DNA of 64,000 nt from Sphingobacteriaceae bacterium (GTDB taxonomy: Bacteria; Bacteroidota; Bacteroidia; B-17B0; Aurantibacillaceae): positions 26,767 through 90,766 of the forward strand of contig JADJLA010000012.1 in the NCBI GenBank assembly GCA_016705695.1. The letters are read 5' to 3'. The number at the start of each line of letters is the position of its first letter. Within the stretch, counting starts at the first letter, position 1. Below the pieces are notes generated by a model. That model was not told the DNA's origin, ran no database searches, and saw only the letters and a program-made list of their open reading frames with translations. This document shows, piece by piece, positions 8,018-19,300 of the stretch. The translations under genes and the position numbers were made by a program.

Positions 8018-9070
8018 ATGAGTTACGTTCGCCCCACATTCCGTCACCCTGAATTACCTAAAAATAAACTAGGCTATACAATTGATTATTACGAGGGATC
8101 CCTTTCTACTTTGTGTGCCGGTTGCGGTCACGATTCAATTAGTGCAGGAGTTATTCAAGCGTGTTATGAGATGAATATTGAACCGCACCGTTTGGCAAAA
8201 CTTTCGGGCATTGGCTGTTCATCAAAAACACCCGCGTATTTTTTAAGTAACTCGCATGGGTTTAATTCAGTTCACGGTCGTATGCCCTCTGTTGCTACAG
8301 GAGCAAACATGGCAAACCGCGATCTTATTTATCTTGGTGTTTCGGGTGATGGAGATACAGCTTCTATTGGTATGGGACAATTTGTTCACGTTATTCGCCG
8401 TAACCTTAACATGCTTTATATTGTAATGAATAATGGATGTTATGGTTTAACAAAAGGACAAGATTCAGCAACTGCTGATGAGGGTTCTAAAAATAAAACG
8501 GGGCAAGTAAATTTATTTGAATCCATTGATCTTGCAAGCTTAGCAATTGAATTAGGAGCAACATTTGTAGCGCAAAGTTTTTCGGGCGATAAAACACAAT
8601 TGATCCCACTTATAAAAGCAGGATTAAAGCATCCCGGTTTCGCATTTATTAATGTTATTTCTCCTTGTGTAACATTTAATAATAATGTTGGCTCAACTAA
8701 ATCATACGATTTTGTTCGCGAACATATTGAAGCAACAGCTACTGTTGATTTTGTTCCTCAAATGCAAGAAATAAGCGTGGAGTACGGAAAAGGAAGTCAT
8801 AAGCAAGTGAAAATGCACGACGGTTCTATACTTGATCTCCACAAATTATCAGAAGATTGGGATCCGTTAAGCAGACAGTCGGCAATGAACGCTGTGCTAA
8901 ATGCAAAAACAAAAAATGAGATCCTTACGGGATTGTTGTATGTAAATCCTGATAGTCAAGATCTACATCATTTACTTCAAACCAGCGATAAACCATTAAA
9001 TACGCTTAAGAAATCAGATCTTTGCCCGGGCTCTAAAGCATTAGAAGAAATTAATGCAGGTTTGCGTTGA
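8018..9070 (+). CDS. korB: 2-oxoacid:ferredoxin oxidoreductase, beta (TPP) subunit
   Basis: A 350-residue beta subunit that binds thiamine diphosphate and an Fe-S cluster. CAGCGHDSI near residue 33 supplies cluster cysteines. The TPP/Mg motif is GDGDTASIGMGQF followed by MNNGCYGLTKGQ, and ISPCVTFN gives the conserved late cysteine. With KorA it would oxidatively decarboxylate a 2-oxoacid to acyl-CoA and reduce ferredoxin or the upstream flavoprotein, in the cytoplasm. ATG lies one base after the korA stop, which implies translational coupling. Length and motifs are normal for the family. Confidence 0.87.
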   Translation: MSYVRPTFRHPELPKNKLGYTIDYYEGSLSTLCAGCGHDSISAGVIQACYEMNIEPHRLAKLSGIGCSSKTPAYFLSNSHGFNSVHGRMPSVATGANMANRDLIYLGVSGDGDTASIGMGQFVHVIRRNLNMLYIVMNNGCYGLTKGQDSATADEGSKNKTGQVNLFESIDLASLAIELGATFVAQSFSGDKTQLIPLIKAGLKHPGFAFINVISPCVTFNNNVGSTKSYDFVREHIEATATVDFVPQMQEISVEYGKGSHKQVKMHDGSILDLHKLSEDWDPLSRQSAMNAVLNAKTKNEILTGLLYVNPDSQDLHHLLQTSDKPLNTLKKSDLCPGSKALEEINAGLR

Positions 9071-9112
9071 TTGATCAGAGAACACATAAGTTTATTTTTT
9101 TAGAAGAAAATT

Positions 9113-9141
9113 GTTTAAGGCCACGGTATGTGGCCTTAAAC
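9113..9141 (+). terminator. Hairpin after korB
   Basis: Perfect 12-base inverted repeat gtttaaggccac/gtggccttaaac with a 5-base loop, 43 bases past the korB stop. A T-rich stretch precedes it and only a short one follows, so it is a likely but not classical intrinsic terminator. Confidence 0.55.
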
Positions 9142-9189
9142 GTTTAATTACCATTTGTGATTACATCATATTTTTTGTACATTTAATTA

Positions 9190-10119
9190 ATGAGGAAAAT
9201 GTTACTCATACCTTTAATTGCATTTTGTTTTCAAGCTAAGGCACAAACTTGGGCTCCTATCGGCGCTCAATGGCATTATAGATTGAATTACCCAAATTAT
9301 CCTTATTATGATGGCGTATTAGAACTGAACGTTACAAATACGGTGATGGTAAACAGTATTGTGTGTCAAAATATTATTGGAACTTACTACGGTAAAACAA
9401 TGGGAGCTTGGTCGCCTTCTACAACTATTAATAATTATGTAGACGAGAAAACGTACGCAAATAACGGCGTTTATTATAGGTACGATGCAGACATGAATAA
9501 ATTTGATACTATTGCAAATTTTAATGCAGCAGTTGGCGATAAGTGGCTTCTTTCAATGTTGCCAACTTCAACGTTTACAAATAATGGCTGTCCTTTTACA
9601 AAGCCAGTAGTAACTGTAATAGGTTCGGGCACGGTGTCAATAAATAGTCAAACATTAAAACAAGTTGTGGTTACTTATTCAGCATGGGGAACTTCAACGA
9701 TAACATTAGTTGAGAAAATTGGCAGTACTTCAGGATTTTTATTCCCATCATATCATTGTATTATTGATGGGCCTGGATATGGAGAATTCAATTGCTATTC
9801 AGACCCTGGTTTTGCTCTTTATAAAAAAGTCGGCATAACAATTTGCTATTACGACCCTACAAATATAACTGAACATGAACTTCCTGAATTCAAATTTTAT
9901 CCCGACCCTGTTGGTGCCGTTTTAAACATTGCTTCTAAAAACGGAGAGCAAATAGAGGTAAAAATATTTGATCTTGCCGGAAGAGAAGTATTGGTTAGCA
10001 CTTCAAAAAACCAAATGGCTTATATCGTCAATGTCGAGAAATTAACCAAGGGCATATATTTTGTTCGCCTTTATAGCGCAGGCCAATTTTTAGGCATAAA
10101 AAAGATCATTAAAGAATAG
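9190..10119 (+). CDS. Secreted protein with T9SS type A sorting domain
   Basis: A 309-residue exported protein. It has an N-terminal signal peptide (hydrophobic segment ending near AKA), a 210-residue beta-rich central part that I do not recognise, and a C-terminal Por-type sorting domain of about 70 residues (FKFYPDPVGAVLNI, VKIFDLAGREV, LTKGIYFVRL, IKKIIKE). The usual YPNP is YPDP here. The sorting domain is normally recognised by the type IX secretion system and removed or exchanged at the surface. Nothing in the central region gives an enzymatic motif. Separate transcription unit between two predicted terminator/promoter regions. Confidence 0.75.
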   Translation: MRKMLLIPLIAFCFQAKAQTWAPIGAQWHYRLNYPNYPYYDGVLELNVTNTVMVNSIVCQNIIGTYYGKTMGAWSPSTTINNYVDEKTYANNGVYYRYDADMNKFDTIANFNAAVGDKWLLSMLPTSTFTNNGCPFTKPVVTVIGSGTVSINSQTLKQVVVTYSAWGTSTITLVEKIGSTSGFLFPSYHCIIDGPGYGEFNCYSDPGFALYKKVGITICYYDPTNITEHELPEFKFYPDPVGAVLNIASKNGEQIEVKIFDLAGREVLVSTSKNQMAYIVNVEKLTKGIYFVRLYSAGQFLGIKKIIKE

Positions 10120-10211
10120 ACCTTTCTATTTTCTATACAACGCAAGTTATCTCAGCTTCTTACAAAGCCCTAAAACCCCTACTTTTCAACCGGTTTTCAA
10201 CTGTTTTTGGC

Positions 10212-10242
10212 TTTCAAAACCCCCTGGAAATTACTATATTTG
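10212..10242 (+). promoter_or_regulatory. Bacteroidota -33/-7 promoter for gcvP
   Basis: TTTC at 10212-10215, exactly 19 bases, then TATATTTG at 10235-10242, matching the TTTG-N19-TAnnTTTG pattern with one mismatch. It sits 30 bases before the gcvP ATG. Confidence 0.6.
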
Positions 10243-10271
10243 TTACTCAAATTTTTTAAAATCTCCCGAGT

Positions 10272-13130
10272 ATGACAACAGACAAATTTATTACGCGCCA
10301 CAATGGTCCACGCGAACACGAAGTGAAACAAATGCTAAAAAAGATCGGTGTTTCAAGTGTAGATGAATTGATCAATCAAACTGTTCCGGCAAATATCCGT
10401 TTAAAAGAACCTTTAAAGGTTGGTGCTGCAATGAGCGAATTTCAATACAGCAAACATTTGCGTGCTTTAGGAAAAAAGAACAAAGTATTTCGCAGTTATA
10501 TTGGCTTAGGCTATTACAATACAATTTTACCTGCTGTTATTCAGCGTAATATTTTAGAAAATCCGGGTTGGTACACAGCGTATACGCCTTATCAAGCGGA
10601 GATCGCGCAAGGACGTTTGGAAGCTATTTTAAATTTCCAAACAATGGTGATGGACCTAACTGCTATGCCAATTGCTAATGCAAGTTTACTAGACGAAGCC
10701 ACTGCAGCAGCAGAAGCAGTGTTTATGTTCTATTCAAATAGAAGTCGCGACAAACAAAAAGCAAACGCTAATAAATTGTTTGTAAGCAACACACTATTCC
10801 CACAAGTGATCGATGTGATTATCACGCGTTCAGCTCCTGTTGGAATTGAAGTGGTAGTTGGTGATATCAATGCAACAAATTTAGATGCATCTTATTTTGG
10901 ATCTATCATTCAATATCCTGATATCAATGGCGAAGCAGTTGATTATAGCAAATACATTGAAAAATGTAAATCCTTAGAAATTCAAGTGGCTGTTGGTTCT
11001 GATCTTTTAGCATTAGCATTATTAACGCCTCCGGGCGAGTGGGGTGCTGATGTTGTTTACGGAAACTCACAACGTTTTGGTGTTCCATTAGGTTATGGTG
11101 GACCGCACGCTGCATTTTTTACATGTAAAGAAGATTACAAACGTTTACTTCCCGGCCGTATCATTGGCGTAAGTGTTGATAGCGAAGGAAATCAAGCTTT
11201 GCGTATGGCATTGCAAACACGCGAGCAACATATCAAACGCGATAAGGCAACGTCCAATATTTGTACAGCGCAAGCATTGTTAGCTATCATGGCAAGTATG
11301 TATGCAGTGTATCACGGACAAGAAGGCATAAAAGCCATTGCACAAGGAGTTCATAATGCAACCAATACTGTTGCCGAAGAATTGAAAAAAGCAGGCTTAA
11401 CAATCAACAACAAATTATATTTTGATACGATCGTTGTTGCGTGCGATGCTAAAAAAATACTTTCTGCTGCAGAAGCAAAGGGAATAAATTTCAGAAAGAT
11501 AGATGATAAACACGTTGGTATTTCTTTAGATCAAACGGTTGAGATGGAAGACATCAACGATATTCTTTCAGTGTTTGGCGCAAAAGCGATCACAAGTGTA
11601 AATAATTCTAAGCTCATCCATTCGTCGATCGTAAATCGTAAATCGAACTTCCTTACTCATCCAACATTCAATACATTCCATAGCGAAAGTGACATGATGC
11701 GTTATATCAAACGTTTGGAAAATAAAGATCTTTCATTAGTACACTCAATGATATCATTAGGATCATGCACAATGAAATTAAATGCTGCGTCAGAATTATT
11801 ACCGTTAACATGGCCTGAGTTCGCCAATATTCATCCGTTTGTTCCTATTGATCAGGCAGCAGGATATTTAGAATTAATAAACACATTAGATAGAGACCTG
11901 AGTAATATCACAGGTTTTGCAAGAATGAGTTTTCAGCCAAATTCAGGTGCGCAAGGTGAGTACGCAGGTTTGATGGTAATTCGTCAGTATCATATTGCAA
12001 ATAAAGGCGCTCATCGTAACGTTGCACTTATACCTAAATCGGCCCATGGAACAAATCCGGCAAGTGCTGCTATGGCAGGAATGAATATCATCATTGTAAA
12101 ATGTGATGAGAAAGGTAATGTGGATATTGCTGATCTAAAAGAAAAAGCGGTACAGCATAAAGATAACTTGAGTTGTATTATGATCACGTATCCAAGTACA
12201 CATGGTGTGTATGAAGAAGGAATTACCGAGATCACAAAGATCATTCACGATAATGGCGGATTAGTTTATATGGATGGTGCAAATATGAATGCGCAAGTTG
12301 GGTTAACATCACCCGGAAATATTGGCGCTGATGTTTGTCACTTGAATTTACATAAAACATTCGCTATTCCACATGGTGGCGGCGGCCCTGGTATGGGACC
12401 AATTGGTGTAGTTGAAAAATTAGTTCCGTATTTACCCTCGCACACGGTTGTAAATACCGGAAGCGAAAAAGGAATTCACGCGGTAAGTTCGGCACCATAT
12501 GGTAGTGCATTGATCTTATTGATCAGTTATGGTTATATAAAAATGTTAGGTAGCGATGGTTTAAAAGCTGCAACTGAAATAGCCATTTTAAATGCCAACT
12601 ATATGAAAGAATTATTTAAAGAGCATTATAAAATATTGTATACGGGATCAAAAGGGCGTTGCGCGCATGAAATGATCTTAGATTGCAGCGATTTCAAAAT
12701 GGCAAGTGGTGTTGAAGTTGGTGATATTGCAAAGCGTTTGATGGATTATGGTTTCCATGCGCCTACAGTTTCGTTCCCTGTTCATGATACGTTAATGATC
12801 GAGCCAACCGAAAGCGAAAGTAAAGAAGAGCTAGATCGTTTCTGTGAAGCAATGATCACTATCCGAAAGGAAATACAAGAGATCATAGATGGCAAAGCCG
12901 ATAAAACAAATAATGTAATTAAGAATGCGCCGCATACAGCAAAATTAATTGTAGCAGATAATTATAATAAGCCTTACGGTCGCGAAAAAGCTGCGTTTCC
13001 ATTGCCTTGGGTAAGAGCAAATAAATTTTGGCCAAGTGTCGGCAAAGTTGATAATGCATTTGGTGATAGAAACTTGGTTTGTTCATGCGCGCCAATTGAA
13101 GCATATATGAATGAGGCGGTAGAAGCTTAA
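10272..13130 (+). CDS. gcvP: Glycine dehydrogenase (decarboxylating), P protein
   Basis: A 952-residue single-chain P protein of the glycine cleavage system. It decarboxylates glycine with pyridoxal phosphate and passes the aminomethyl group to the lipoyl H protein. The N-terminal half shows the FITRHNGPRE start typical of the family; the C-terminal half has the PLP lysine in NLHKTFAIPHGGGGPG at about residue 695. Length is normal for the homodimeric form. At 11620-11651 a short direct repeat (atcgtaaatcgtaaatcg) lies in frame in the loop before FLTHPTFNT and encodes the unusual stretch SIVNRKSN. No other gcv gene is in the window. It is closed by a strong terminator. Confidence 0.95.
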   Translation: MTTDKFITRHNGPREHEVKQMLKKIGVSSVDELINQTVPANIRLKEPLKVGAAMSEFQYSKHLRALGKKNKVFRSYIGLGYYNTILPAVIQRNILENPGWYTAYTPYQAEIAQGRLEAILNFQTMVMDLTAMPIANASLLDEATAAAEAVFMFYSNRSRDKQKANANKLFVSNTLFPQVIDVIITRSAPVGIEVVVGDINATNLDASYFGSIIQYPDINGEAVDYSKYIEKCKSLEIQVAVGSDLLALALLTPPGEWGADVVYGNSQRFGVPLGYGGPHAAFFTCKEDYKRLLPGRIIGVSVDSEGNQALRMALQTREQHIKRDKATSNICTAQALLAIMASMYAVYHGQEGIKAIAQGVHNATNTVAEELKKAGLTINNKLYFDTIVVACDAKKILSAAEAKGINFRKIDDKHVGISLDQTVEMEDINDILSVFGAKAITSVNNSKLIHSSIVNRKSNFLTHPTFNTFHSESDMMRYIKRLENKDLSLVHSMISLGSCTMKLNAASELLPLTWPEFANIHPFVPIDQAAGYLELINTLDRDLSNITGFARMSFQPNSGAQGEYAGLMVIRQYHIANKGAHRNVALIPKSAHGTNPASAAMAGMNIIIVKCDEKGNVDIADLKEKAVQHKDNLSCIMITYPSTHGVYEEGITEITKIIHDNGGLVYMDGANMNAQVGLTSPGNIGADVCHLNLHKTFAIPHGGGGPGMGPIGVVEKLVPYLPSHTVVNTGSEKGIHAVSSAPYGSALILLISYGYIKMLGSDGLKAATEIAILNANYMKELFKEHYKILYTGSKGRCAHEMILDCSDFKMASGVEVGDIAKRLMDYGFHAPTVSFPVHDTLMIEPTESESKEELDRFCEAMITIRKEIQEIIDGKADKTNNVIKNAPHTAKLIVADNYNKPYGREKAAFPLPWVRANKFWPSVGKVDNAFGDRNLVCSCAPIEAYMNEAVEA

Positions 13131-13152
13131 GAAAATTCAAAATGTCTTATTA

Positions 13153-13182
13153 AAAGGTCTTTCAAACGAAAGGCCTTTTTTA
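13153..13182 (+). terminator. Intrinsic terminator after gcvP
   Basis: 11-base stem aaaggtctttc/gaaaggccttt with one G-U pair and a 4-base loop, followed by a T-rich tract, 22 bases after the gcvP stop. Confidence 0.85.
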
Positions 13183-13303
13183 TTTTTATACCACTGAATT
13201 AAAAAGTGAAATCAATAACGTATATCAACTTCCTGATTAACAACAATATATAGTAAAATGAAATTAAAATAAACGCAAAATTTTCGTTACCTTGTAATTT
13301 CCA

Positions 13304-16300
13304 ATGGACACTACTGTAGGTAATAATAAACTTCATGAGATCGATGCTCTTAATAAAGAAGCATGGAACGCCAAGGGCAAGAACGATGATAAAGCCATGG
13401 AACTTGCATCACTTGCTTTAGAAAAAGCTACAGCAATAGAGTATTCGGTTGGAGTTGCTCATGCAAAAAAAACTATAGGCACCCTATACATCTGGATGTC
13501 CGAAAATGAAAAAGGTGCCCAATATTGTTTTGAAGCTATAGGGCTTTTTCAATCGTTGAAAGATAAAGTGAATGAGGCTATGGTTTATGTTAACCTTGGT
13601 ACTAATTTTTACTTCCTTTCAGATTATGATACTGCCATGCGGTATTATAAAAAAAGTCTAGACATCAATAATGAAATTAATAACGATCAAGGCATAGCGA
13701 GTGCGCTAAATGGCATTGGTGCTGTTTATTGCGCTATTGAACAATACGAGAAAGCACTTGACCCACTATTGAAAAGCGCGAAGATCAGCACGGAAAGTAA
13801 TTCACGTGAGAGTCTCTTAAGCGTTCAAGATAGTATAGCAGAAACGTACCTTAATTTAAAGGACTACAAAAAGGCACTTGAGTTTTATACAAAGTGCTAT
13901 GTGCTATCAAAGGAAATTCAAAGCAAGCAAGAAGAGGCTTTTGCATTAAATGGCTTAGGCAATACTCATATCGCGCTTAAGGAGCACGACAAGGCCGAAC
14001 ATTATTTTAATAAATGTTTAGAGATACGTAAGGAGACCGGATTTAAATTTGGAGAGGCAGTTACACTAAATAATCTCGGCAATCTTTTTTTTGTAAAGAA
14101 TGATCTGGATAAAGCCGTATCATATTTAAAACAGGCCTACGATATTTCATTGCTTGTTGGTTCCAAAGAAGGAATTTATCAATCAAGTGAAAAACTGGCC
14201 GAACTCTATGAAAAATTAGGAGAAACAAACGAGGCGCTTCGTTACTACAAGATCTACCACCAGGCAAAAGAAGATGTGCGTAACCACAAAAGTACGCAAC
14301 TCTCAAAAAGTTTTGAATTGCAAAACAGAGTACTGCAATCTCAAACAGAGCGGACTATTCTAGAAGAACGCGCCAAGGAGCTAGAGAACTACTCTAATAA
14401 TCTTGTATTGATGGGCGAAATTGGTCAAAAGATCATTTCGCAATTAAACGTTGGTGATATTGTAGATACCGTATACGGACAAGTGAACCGCTTAATGGAT
14501 GCTGCAGGATTTGGCATTGGTTTATACAAACAAGATAAAGGACAGATCATTTTCCCTTTATTTATTGAAGGTGGAGAGAAATTTAATGACATTAAATACG
14601 ATATCGCTGATAAGGAGAAATTATCGGTGATGTGTTTTGAAGGTGGAAAAGAAATAATCATAAATGATTTTGATAAAGAAATAGATAAATATTTTAAAGC
14701 ATCTGCAATACCTACTTTTGGAAAGAAAGCGCTGTCTATTATTTATTTGCCATTATTCTTAAAAGGTAAAACGGTTGGAGTTATCACTGTACAAAGCTTC
14801 CGTACAAATGCTTACAGCCCGTATCAAGTAAACGTTTTGCGCAATTTAGCTTCTTATACTGCTATTGCATTGGATAACGCAAGTTTATATGAAGAACAAG
14901 ATAAAAAAATAACTGAACGCACCGCCGAAGCAATATTAAAAAAAGAAGAAGTTGAAAGAGCTTATCAAAATAATAAATTACTCAGTGAACTCGGGCAACA
15001 GATCACTTCCACATTAAATTTCGAGGAAATATTCAACAAGTTGTACAATTGCGTTTCTAATTTAATGGATGCCGGTTTCTTTGGGGTGGATCTATTGAAT
15101 CATCAAAAAAATGTAATTGAATATAAATACGGTATTGAAAGAGGAGTAAGGCTTAAAGAGATCATAGAAGTTCCAATGACTGCAGTTGAGAACTATTCAG
15201 TTATATGTGTAGGCACAAAAAAGGAGATATTCATCAACGATCTTTCCGTTGAGTATAAAAAATACACAAAGCAAATTAGCATAGTAAGCGGAGAGATGCC
15301 TTATTCCATGATCTTTTACCCAATTTTAATGGGCGAAAAGGTTTTGGGTTGTGTAAGCGTTCAAAGTTTTACAAAACATGCTTACACCGATTATCATCGA
15401 GATATTTTAAAAACATTAGCCACTTACGTTGCGATCGCTATTGAGAATGCCAATCTCTTTGAATTAATGGAAGAGAAGGTGGCCGAACGAACATTAGAAG
15501 TTGTAAAGCAAAAAGAAGAAATTGAGCGCACCTATAAGAGCACAAAATTATTAGGAACTATTGGAAATGACATCACAAGTACATTGTCTGTTGATGATAT
15601 AATTGATAAAGTTTACGCCAATTTAAATACCCTAATGGATGCTTCGGTGCTTGGAATAGGTATTTATGATGAAACTAAAAGGGAAATGTTTTTTCCGGGT
15701 TCCATTGAAAAAGGAAAGAAACTGCCTTCGCATTCGTACTCTCTTGAAAAAAATCCAGAACGACCTGCGATAAAAGCATTTGTTACGCAACAGGATTATG
15801 TTGTAAACGATTTTGGCGATTTTTTAGTAAGATCAGGTAAGCTTCAACAAAAACCTGTTGCAGGAGAGAATACAGAATCAATAATTTATCTGCCTGTAAC
15901 CCACAATAACAAACGTTTGGGTGTTATTACTGTTCAAAGTTTTAAAGCTAATGCTTATAACGAATATCACGTCCAAATTGTAAAGAATATGGCAGTGTAT
16001 GTGGCCATCGCAATTGAGAATGCAAACCTTTATACTAATCTTGAGGAACGTGTAATTGAGCGTACCGAAGAGATAAAAGCCACCTATCAAAACAGTAAAT
16101 TGTTAAGTGAATTAGGTCAGGAGATCACCTCCACGCTTAATTTAGAAGAAATATTTTCCAAATTATATACCTACCTGTCAGGTTTAATGGACACCGGTAA
16201 TTTTGGTGTGCGATTATATAATCAAACACGAAATGTGATCGAGTATAAATACGGAATTGAAAAAGGTGTTCGCCTTGAAAGCATGGAAGTTTCGATGGAG

Positions 16301-19300
16301 GATATTGATAACTATTCAGTATGGTGTGTTCTAAATAAAAAAGAAGTTTTTATTGGAGATAATCAAAAAGAGTATACAAAATACGTGCGTCGCATCCGGG
16401 TTGTTACCGGTGATCTTCCTCATTCTCTTATTTTTTATCCGGTAATGATCGGTGATAGAGTATTAGGTTGCATAACCGTTCAAAGTTTCGAGTATAACGC
16501 TTATACGGATTATCACTTAGATATTTTAAAATCTCTTGCAACATATACTGCAATTGCAATGGAAAATGCGAATCTTTTCGAGGTAATGGAAGAGAGGGTT
16601 AAGGAGCGAACATTAGAAGTTACGAAGCAAAAGGAAGAAATTGAACGAACGTATACAAGTACAAAGTTATTAGGAAAGATTGGAAACGACATAACATCTA
16701 CGCGTTCTGTTGATGAGATCATCGATAAAGTATATGCTAATTTAAATACGTTAATGGATGCCGCCGGATTTGGCATAGGTGTTCATAAGCCCGAGCAAGA
16801 TCTTATCGAATTCCCATTATATATAGAAGGTGATCAAAAGTATGATAACGTATCATACAGCGCCAAGGAAAAAGATAAGTTGGCCTGTATTTGTTTTAAT
16901 GGACGTAAAGACATTGTGATCAATGATTTTAAAAATGAGATCGAACAATATGTTGGTTATGTTCAAGCGCCACTGCAAGGTAAAGTCGTTGAGTCGATCA
17001 TATACCTGCCATTAACATTAAAGGATAAAACTTTAGGTGTGATCACTGTACAAAGTTTTTCAAAGAACGCCTATAAGAGTCATCACCTAGAGATCTTACG
17101 CAACTTGGCAGTATACGTTGCTATCGCAATCGATAATGCAAATTTGTACGCAGGATTGGAAGAGCGTGTGAATGAGCGTACCAATGAGATCAACACGGCA
17201 TACGAGAATAATCGTTTGTTAAGTGAAATTGGACAACAAATAACCTCTACTTTAAATTTTGAAGATGTATTTGAGCGTTTACATAAATACATTTATCAGT
17301 TAATGGATGCTGAATCATTTGGCGTTCGCGTTTATCATAAAGAAACAGATACAATAGAGTATAAATACGAGATAGAGAAACTAAAACGCGATCATCAAGG
17401 CAAAACCTTACCTGCAGATGCCAATAAGAATTTTTCGGCCTGGGTAATTAAGAACAAAAAAGAGATCATTTTACGCGATTTTAAACTAGATTATAAAAAA
17501 TATCTTAAAGAAGCTACTTTGGTAGGCGGCGATACGCCGGAATCTGCTGTTATGGTTCCTATTGCTTTAGGCGATCGTGTTCTAGGCGCCATCACGGTTC
17601 AATCATTTAGAAAAAATGCCTATACAGATTATCATGTTGACATTCTCAAGAATTTAGCTACGTATACCGCTATCGCTTTCGACAACTCTGCTCTTTATGA
17701 AACAATGGAGGACAAAGTTAACGAGCGTACAGCAGAAGTTGTCCTTCAAAAAGAGGAAATTGAAAAAACGTATGAGAACACACGTATATTAAGTCAAATT
17801 GGTAAAGATATTTCCAATACCTTTTCTATTCAAGAGATTATTAGTAAGGTTTACCCTAACCTTAATACGTTAATGGATGCAACTTGTTTCGGAATAGGTG
17901 TGTATCGCGAAAAGTCAAATGAACTTGTTTTTCCGGCAACCATTGAACGAAGAAAGACGCTTATGCCATATACCTATAGCGTAAAAGACACTGATCGTCC
18001 GGCTATATGGTGTTACTCAACACAAAACGATTACGTCATTAATCACTTTAGTGAAGAATTTGTAAGAAGTAATAAGGTTCAAGATTATCAAGCCAAAGAA
18101 GGCGATAACCCTGAATCAATAATTTATGTTCCAATAACGCAAAGCAATAAAAAAATTGGTGTTATCACAGTTCAGAGTTTTAAAGCACACGCTTACAAAG
18201 AATATCATTTACAGATCTTGAAAAGCTTAGCAGTGTACGTGGCTATCGCACTTGATAACGTATCGCTTTACAACAACTTAGAAGATCGTGTAAGAGAGCG
18301 AACCGAAGAGATCGAAAAGAATTATAATGACACACGTTTACTTGGCGAGATCTCAAAGGAATTAAGCTCATCACTCTCCATTGAAACGATCATTTCGTCG
18401 GTATATAAAAATATACATCAACTAATGAAAGCTGATTCGTTTGGAATTGGAATTTTTAATACCAAAAAACAAACTATTGACTTTAACGGCTTCAGAGAAA
18501 ATCAAACAGTTCTTGATCCATTAACGATTGATGTGAACGATCAAAATAGATTGGGCGCGATATGTTTCAAGCAAAAAACAGATATCATTATCAATGATTT
18601 TATAACCGAACATTCTAAATACATAAAACTCGAAAGAAAACCAATACGCGGAAATGATAATATGTCGGTGATCTATTTGCCATTGATGTCAAAAGGAGAG
18701 CCTATAGGTGTGATCACTGTGCAAAGTTTAGATAAGGATTCGTATTCGGAATACCAGGTAAATATTTTGCAGAATTTAGCAATATCCATTGGCATTGCAT
18801 TGGATAATGCAGCATTATACGAAACTCTTGAAGAAAAGGTAAAAGAACGTACACTTGAAGTTACAAAACAAAAAGAGGAAGTTGAGCGCACATACGAGAA
18901 TACTCGTTTATTGAGTGAAATAGGAAAGGAAATATCAGGCACATTGTCCATTGAAGCAATAATTACAAAGGTGTATGATCATATCAATAAACTCATGGAT
19001 GCTTCCGCATTAGGAATCGGAATATATCGTGAAGCAGAGAATGATCTCTATCACCCATGTATCATTGAAAAAGGAAAAAAACTACCGCCCTTCTCTTATC
19101 CGCTCGATGTTGAGCGAATTGCCACTAGATGCTTTAAGGAAAACAAAGAGTTTGTGATCAACGATTGGTTAAATGAACACGCTAAATATGTAAAAAGTAA
19201 AGGGTATGCGCCGGTAGAAGGTGAAAATCCACAGTCAGTTATTTATATCCCTATTTCTTTAAAGGATAAAACAATTGGCGTTCTATCGGTACAAAGTTTT

